From NCBI GenBank assembly GCA_049644265.1, contig JBARRO010000085.1:1-19093 (forward strand): a stretch of DNA of 19,093 bases. The letters are read 5' to 3'. Made by a program: the position numbers and the translations under genes. Below are positions 15,100 through 19,093 of the stretch, piece by piece. The notes beneath the pieces are model-generated. The model had not been told where the DNA came from and did not search any database. It saw nothing but the letters and a program-made list of their open reading frames with translations. Every line of letters begins with the position of its first letter. The stretch's first letter is position 1. The DNA is from JBARRO01 sp049644265. GTDB taxonomy: Bacteria; Bacteroidota; Ignavibacteria; UBA10030.

Positions 15100-15972
15100 A
15101 TGAAGATTCATCTTGTTGACGGCACCTACGAGTTGTTCCGCAATTTTTACGGGGCTCCTCCAAAGAAAGCGCGGGATGGCCGTGAAGTCGGAGGCACGGT
15201 CGGACTTCTGAAAACCCTCCTCGCGCTCGTCACGACGCAGGGAGCAACTCACGTCGCCTGCGCGTTCGACCACGTGGTCGAATCCTTCCGCAACGACCTG
15301 TTCAGCGGATACAAAACGAGCGAAGGTATCGAGCCGGACCTGTTTGCGCAGTTCCATCCGGCGGAACGCGCCGTGCAAGCGCTCGGACTCGTCGTGTGGC
15401 CCATGGTGGAATTCGAGGCCGACGACGTTCTAGCCGCGGGAGCTGCGAAATTTCGGAAATTGCGGGGCGTGGAGCAAGTCGTTATTTGCTCGCCGGACAA
15501 AGACTTGGCGCAATGTGTTTCGGGAAACGCGGTCGTGTGCTGGGACAGGAGACGCGATATCGTCATCGACGAACACGGCGTCATGCAGAAATTCGGCGTC
15601 ACGCCGGCCAGCATTCCGGATTACCTTGCACTCGTGGGCGACTCCGCTGACGGATATCCCGGCATCGAGGGCTGGGGAGCCAAGTCTGCCGCGGCAGTTC
15701 TGAAGAAGTTTGGCAAGCTCGAAAAAATCCCTCCTGACTCATCACGGTGGGGAGTCAAGGTAACACGGGCGTCGTTCATTGCGCAGAACCTGCAAACCAG
15801 GATGAAGGAAGCATTGCTGTACCGCCGGCTTGCCACGCTGCGCGAGGACGTGCCGCTGACGGAATCCCTCGACGATTTGCGCTGGAAAGGCGCAACGCAG
15901 GAATTCAAGGCGCTCTGCGGTGAGTTGGACGAAGCGAATCTGGTGGAGAGGGTGCCGGTCTGGCGGCCGTGA
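15100..15972 (+). CDS. Stand-alone 5'-3' exonuclease (DNA polymerase I N-terminal / FEN family)
   Basis: A 290-residue protein matching the 5' nuclease domain of Pol I without the polymerase part. Metal-binding acids: D7 (HLVDGTYELFR), D57 (CAFDHVVESFRNDLFSGYK, whose R64/K72 form the arch-side clamp), E104-E106 and D108-D109 (FEADDV), D133/D135 (SPDKDL), D181/D184 (GDSADGYPGI). GIEGWGAKSAAAVL is the helix-hairpin-helix DNA-binding element. Such enzymes remove 5' flaps or RNA primers during replication and repair. ATG 15100 aligns with the conserved start (MKIHLVDG); a longer frame from 14962 overlaps the previous gene in another frame and was rejected. No strong ribosome site. It lies 16 bases after the DUF1761-type gene. 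All catalytic residues appear intact. Confidence 0.92.
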   Translation: MKIHLVDGTYELFRNFYGAPPKKARDGREVGGTVGLLKTLLALVTTQGATHVACAFDHVVESFRNDLFSGYKTSEGIEPDLFAQFHPAERAVQALGLVVWPMVEFEADDVLAAGAAKFRKLRGVEQVVICSPDKDLAQCVSGNAVVCWDRRRDIVIDEHGVMQKFGVTPASIPDYLALVGDSADGYPGIEGWGAKSAAAVLKKFGKLEKIPPDSSRWGVKVTRASFIAQNLQTRMKEALLYRRLATLREDVPLTESLDDLRWKGATQEFKALCGELDEANLVERVPVWRP

Positions 15973-15992
15973 AAACGTCTCGCAGCGATTAG

Positions 15993-16105
15993 TCTCGCGG
16001 CGGCGCAACGCCTGCCTACCGCAGGCAGGCCCGCAGCGATGTATTTTCTATATGTGGTCAAATAAACACTTCTTTTCGCCGCGATCGCTACGGCGCCGCG
16101 AGAGA
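15993..16105. repeat. Palindrome-rich intergenic repeat, copy B
   Basis: It shares TCTCGCGGCGG, CCCGCAGCGA, TATTTTCTA and CGCCGCGATC in order with copy A. It carries an extra perfect 8-bp hairpin GCCTGCCT/AGGCAGGC (16010-16017, 16023-16030) that copy A lacks at that point. The ends (GTCTCGCGGCG at 15992 and GCGCCGCGAGAGAC at 16094-16107) are near inverted repeats, as in a small non-autonomous element. Confidence 0.6.
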
Positions 16106-16263
16106 CAACAACGATTCTCTAATTCCCATTTTCAACCCGCCTACCCCCACCAGCCCTCGCATCCATCCCGCGCTACAATATTTTTCCGCGTTTGCGTATT
16201 GACCTTTTACGGCAACTTCTTTACGATGCGCACAATGACAAACATCTTGCGAGGAGGGGGTAT

Positions 16264-17091
16264 ATGGATGAAGGATTGTTCGACGAAAAGAATGAGCAAA
16301 TTCAGAAGGATCTGAATGACGCAAAACGACAGGAAATCGCGGAGAAATACGGAGCACATTTCTCCGAGCCCTCGCCGGAGCTTCCTGCCGACATGGAGGC
16401 CCAATGGCTCCATAACATCGAAGCGTTTGAAAGTCAATGGGAAAATGCGCGCCGTGTGCCCGTCCGTGAGTTTCTGGATAACCCGACGTTCAAGCATTTC
16501 GACGAGATAAAACCAGAAGACCTTGAGTCGGAATTAGATGCCGTTTTGGAGTTCTTAGAGGCGAAAGGGATCGCCGTCGATTTTCTTGACGGCGTATCGG
16601 ATAAGGACATTTACGAGTTTGTGACCTCAGAACTCTTGGAGGAAGAAATCGACGATGTCCATGTCGACGGTATGATGTGCCATTTCATCTATGAAGACTT
16701 CCATCCAAATGATGTCTACGACGCAAAATTCTGGGTCACAATTTTCTTGGAGGAACTCTTTGCTCGAAGATTCAAAAATGTCGTCGATTGCTTTGCCAAA
16801 GATGAAATGTATGATGGTTGGGGAAAGCAGATGAGCTATGATCAGGCCATGGCTCTTGTAAAATCCTTCTACTCGAAGTATGCATTGTTTACCGAACATC
16901 AGGTCGAATGCACCGATTGCACCCTCGACGGAGATTACGCCACTGTGCGCGTCAAAATTCAGTGGTCGGCCCTTCTTGCGGGGACAATGGACCCCGTTTT
17001 ATACAAAGAGGTTGGTGAACTCAGAGTAAAGCGAAGTCCTTACGGCGGATATAATGTTGTGAAGGCAAGAATCCTGGGCTTAACCGTTTAG
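16264..17091 (+). CDS. Acidic hypothetical protein, possible NTF2-like C-terminal half
   Basis: A 275-residue soluble, strongly acidic protein without signal peptide or helices in the membrane. ATG 16264 follows AGGAGGGGG at ideal spacing; a TTG 24 codons earlier in the same frame lacks support. The N-terminal half is helical and charged (DEKNEQIQKDLNDAKRQEI, LESELDAVLEFLEAKG). The C-terminal half (about 160-275) has FLEELFARRFKNVVDCFAKD, YDQAMALVKSFYSKY and then beta-like strands (DYATVRVKIQW, GELRVKRSPYGGYNVV), a layout reminiscent of NTF2/SnoaL folds, though this is inference. It is followed 52 bases later by another hypothetical in the same direction, probably one transcript. Family not recognised. 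Confidence 0.85.
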   Translation: MDEGLFDEKNEQIQKDLNDAKRQEIAEKYGAHFSEPSPELPADMEAQWLHNIEAFESQWENARRVPVREFLDNPTFKHFDEIKPEDLESELDAVLEFLEAKGIAVDFLDGVSDKDIYEFVTSELLEEEIDDVHVDGMMCHFIYEDFHPNDVYDAKFWVTIFLEELFARRFKNVVDCFAKDEMYDGWGKQMSYDQAMALVKSFYSKYALFTEHQVECTDCTLDGDYATVRVKIQWSALLAGTMDPVLYKEVGELRVKRSPYGGYNVVKARILGLTV

Positions 17092-17143
17092 TGGTGCCAG
17101 GACCTCTGAACATCGGGCGAAATTTTCGGAAAGAGTAAGCAGT

Positions 17144-17971
17144 ATGGATATGGATCGACTCATAGAGATGGCAAGTAATCCGGACTTCATTTCGGGAATC
17201 TATAATTATTGCGACCGGTGGTGCGAAAGGTGTCTCTTCACACGACGATGTTTGCTCTATGCCACGGAGCAAGAGAACCTTCCCAGGAAAGAAGGTCATG
17301 ACCCGGAAAACAAAGAACTCTGGGAACACGTCGATTCAATGCTTAAGCTAGCCCTTCAAATGTTGAAGGAGGGTGAAATTGAGCAGATCCCGATTTCCCC
17401 GCAAGATTTGGCCGACCATGATCTTCGAAGAAGAGAAACCGAACGACATCCGCTTGCCCAGGACGCGAAGTCGTATTCACACATGGTCTCGTTGTGGTTT
17501 GACGACCACAAACATCTGTTTGAAACACGCGAAAGACAAACCGGGTCGGATATCGGAACATCTGATCAAAGAATGTCGCAGGCATGGAAGGTGTCTGCCG
17601 CAGAAGTTATCCGGTGGTACCAACATCAAACTCGGGTTAAGATCATGAGAGCGCTTTCAGGAGGGGAGGAGCATGCACCTGAAGAGCTTGATGAATTCCC
17701 GCGTGATTCAGACGGCTCGGCCAAAGTGGCGCTGGTCGGCATCGATCGTTCGATCGGTGCGTGGGAGGCGTTACGTAATGAATTTCCGATCGATACAGAA
17801 GGGATTCTTGATGTCATTATCTACCTGAACAGACTCCGAATGTCGGTTGAGGAGCGATTCCCGAATGCTCGTGTTTTCGTCCGACCCGGTTTCGACCAGG
17901 AGATGAACAACATCCCTGACAATCTCCGGATGGAGAACAAACGATCTGGCCTCCCCGGCGAATCTCCTTGA
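17144..17971 (+). CDS. Hypothetical protein with an N-terminal four-cysteine motif
   Basis: A 275-residue soluble protein. Near the start it carries YNYCDRWCERC...C, with cysteines 23, 27, 30 and 36 (C-x3-C-x2-C-x5-C), a spacing suited to zinc or an iron-sulfur cluster. The rest is mainly helical and charged, including WKVSAAEVIRWYQHQTRVKIMRALSG-like segments, then VALVGIDRSIGAWEALRNEF and ILDVIIYLNRLRMSVEERFP. I recall similar hypothetical proteins beginning FISGIYNYCDRWCERC in Bacteroidota-type genomes but know no assigned function. ATG 17144 has a purine-rich GGAAAGAG upstream; the ATG two codons later is an alternative. It is co-directional with the 16264 gene. Confidence 0.85.
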   Translation: MDMDRLIEMASNPDFISGIYNYCDRWCERCLFTRRCLLYATEQENLPRKEGHDPENKELWEHVDSMLKLALQMLKEGEIEQIPISPQDLADHDLRRRETERHPLAQDAKSYSHMVSLWFDDHKHLFETRERQTGSDIGTSDQRMSQAWKVSAAEVIRWYQHQTRVKIMRALSGGEEHAPEELDEFPRDSDGSAKVALVGIDRSIGAWEALRNEFPIDTEGILDVIIYLNRLRMSVEERFPNARVFVRPGFDQEMNNIPDNLRMENKRSGLPGESP

Positions 17972-18078
17972 AGACGACCGATCTGTCGGGAAACGCGGCA
18001 ATCACTTTCCTAATCTCTCTGTGATCCTTGGGGCTCTCCGCGACTCTGCGTTAAGAACCAGTCAAAACCAAGTGAGTG

Positions 18079-18100
18079 TCCGGCTCATGGCCGGATTTTT
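18079..18100 (+). terminator. Rho-independent terminator (repeat family with 13899)
   Basis: Stem TCCGGC/GCCGGA (18079-18084, 18090-18095), loop TCATG, then TTTTTCATTT. It ends the 16264-17971 transcript. The downstream bases (GGAACTT) also match the copy at 13899. Confidence 0.8.
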
Positions 18101-18235
18101 CATTTCGAGGAACTTCTTTTCAACCCGTCAATCGACTACCGTTCAAACCCTCCCGGCTTAGCCGGTATCAAAGGGATGGAGAGTTCACGGGTATGGCTCA
18201 CATCATGTGCCATTTTCGCAAGGGAAAGGACAATC

Positions 18236-19093
18236 ATGAAACTTGTATTCAACTTGCTTCTCGCCATCATGCTCTTTTCTGTCTCAAACGACGCCCTTGC
18301 TCATCCCGGGTCCGGGATCGTGGTGGATCGGCACGGGAACATCTATTTCGTCGACACTGGGTCTGGCGTATGGAAGATCGATCGGAATGGCAAACTCACC
18401 CGTCTCTCAGGGCCGGCCTATCACTGGATGACGATCGATCTCGATGGAAGACTGAAGAATGTAACGCTCCCGTACTTCGCCTCCGAAGATGCAACCATTA
18501 CCCGGGTTGGCGCCGATCCGACCCTCCTCCTGTCCAGCGACTTTCCCGTCGTCGTGGGGAAGGATGGCAGTTTGTACTATCCATGGCTTTCAGTCGGCAA
18601 ACAATTGCAGATCTTTCGCCTCAACCCATCGGGAACAACAACTGCAATGAAGACATTAACCGCAAACACAGCTGGCGAAACACTCCGGTGGTTGAACGGC
18701 ATGGCGATCGGACCGGACTCGTCGCTGTACTTTTCTGAAAACAGGGCAATCAAGAGAATCACATCGGAAGGCAAACTCACAACCATTGTGGACAACGTGA
18801 CCTTGTCCGGCTGTGATTCTGTGCCTGAGGTGGGAGCGAACCTCGGAGCCTACTTTCGCGGCCTTGATGTCGACGCAAAGGGAAGTGTGTATGTGGCTGT
18901 AACCGGTTGCCGGGCTGTCCTGAAAATCTCTGCAGACAAAAAAGTTGAGACCATTTTGCGGGCTTCACCCCCGTGGTCACCAACGGGAGTTGCGGTATTC
19001 GGCAGCGACGTGTACGTGCTCGAATACTTTCACACCCCGGGTGATAACAGGCGAGAGTGGTTGCCAAGGGTAAGAAAAATCTCTTCCGATGGC
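18236..19093 (+). CDS. Secreted NHL/SMP-30-like beta-propeller protein (3' end outside window)
   Basis: An open frame of 286 codons to the window edge. The signal peptide is clear: MKLVFNLLLAIMLFSVSNDALA, with cleavage likely after ALA. The mature part has repeated blade motifs of the type D..G.IYF.D.....V.KI...G.L: GIVVDRHGNIYFVDTGSGVW, MAIGPDSSLYFSENRAIKRI, LDVDAKGSVYVAVTGCRAVL, VAVFGSDVYVLEYF. At least four blades are visible. AAAGGA stands nine bases before ATG 18236. Such proteins are commonly periplasmic or surface proteins with binding or lactonase-type roles, but no catalytic residue can be assigned here. It follows the terminator at 18079, so it is a separate transcript. Confidence 0.88.
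   Translation, partial: MKLVFNLLLAIMLFSVSNDALAHPGSGIVVDRHGNIYFVDTGSGVWKIDRNGKLTRLSGPAYHWMTIDLDGRLKNVTLPYFASEDATITRVGADPTLLLSSDFPVVVGKDGSLYYPWLSVGKQLQIFRLNPSGTTTAMKTLTANTAGETLRWLNGMAIGPDSSLYFSENRAIKRITSEGKLTTIVDNVTLSGCDSVPEVGANLGAYFRGLDVDAKGSVYVAVTGCRAVLKISADKKVETILRASPPWSPTGVAVFGSDVYVLEYFHTPGDNRREWLPRVRKISSDG

Noticed and set aside
14585..15103. A 172-residue + strand frame
   Set aside because: Lies in the wrong frame across the DUF1761-type gene, whose two correct-frame halves show clear family motifs.
18076..18738. A 220-residue + strand frame
   Set aside because: Overlaps in another frame the signal-peptide-bearing propeller gene that starts at 18236 and remains open to the window end.
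1..19093. tRNA genes, CRISPR array, insertion sequence with transposase
   Set aside because: No cloverleaf-type sequence, regularly spaced repeat or transposase frame was seen on either strand by eye; a tRNA scan was not possible.

Overview
This is a bacterial chromosome segment with mixed coding strands, several short operons and an unusual number of broken genes. No tRNA, rRNA, CRISPR array or intact transposase gene was seen. The most likely source is the Bacteroidota/Ignavibacteriota/Chlorobiota side of the tree. The hints are a TAnnTTTG promoter-like box at 14328, a glycine-run pilin-like domain at 11689-12495, and a CxxxCxxC...C hypothetical protein at 17144 of a type I associate with such genomes. 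This placement is an inference, not a proof.

Left edge (97-2180, + strand): an ECF sigma factor overlaps a small three-helix membrane protein that is probably its regulatory partner. Behind them is a badly frameshifted remnant of a serine beta-lactamase-fold hydrolase, closed by a perfect 12-bp hairpin. The sigma gene has therefore outlived what was probably a co-transcribed effector.

Centre (2293-10202, - strand): a compact six-gene operon in the order hyfB-C-E-F-G-I encodes a complete membrane-bound complex of the group 4 [NiFe]-hydrogenase / complex I family. It has two antiporter-type subunits (HyfB, HyfF), a NuoH-like subunit (HyfC), a NuoK-like subunit (HyfE), a fused NuoC-NuoD-like large subunit (HyfG), and a small subunit fused to a two-cluster ferredoxin domain. 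All four nickel-binding cysteines of the large subunit are replaced (C-x-x-C to S-x-x-T near the middle, C-x-x-C to S-x-x-G at the end). The protein stops right after the second motif, so it lacks the processed C-terminal peptide of true hydrogenases. This is an energy-converting hydrogenase-related (Ehr) complex: the iron-sulfur wiring and ion-pumping arm remain but the H2 site is lost, and its redox partner is not encoded here. The operon is bordered by decayed genes on both sides.

Right of the operon (10203-11071): an open-frame fragment on the + strand, then a gene-poor stretch with several hairpins. From 13380 down to 11192 on the - strand lies a translationally coupled cluster of unrecognised membrane proteins. 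One carries a C-terminal domain that looks like the globular part of a glycine-run pseudopilin, attached to a three-helix anchor. It ends in a strong hairpin.

From 13475 to 14405: two facing gene fragments (a small membrane protein on -, the end of a jelly-roll carbohydrate-binding domain on +), tandem terminators and a palindrome-rich repeat whose partner lies at 15993.

Right side (14406-19093, + strand): a two-helix protein, a DUF1761-type membrane protein split by one frameshift, a stand-alone 5'-3' exonuclease of the Pol I/FEN family, two adjacent 275-residue hypotheticals, and a secreted beta-propeller protein that runs off the end. The terminator before the propeller gene is near-identical to the one at 13899.
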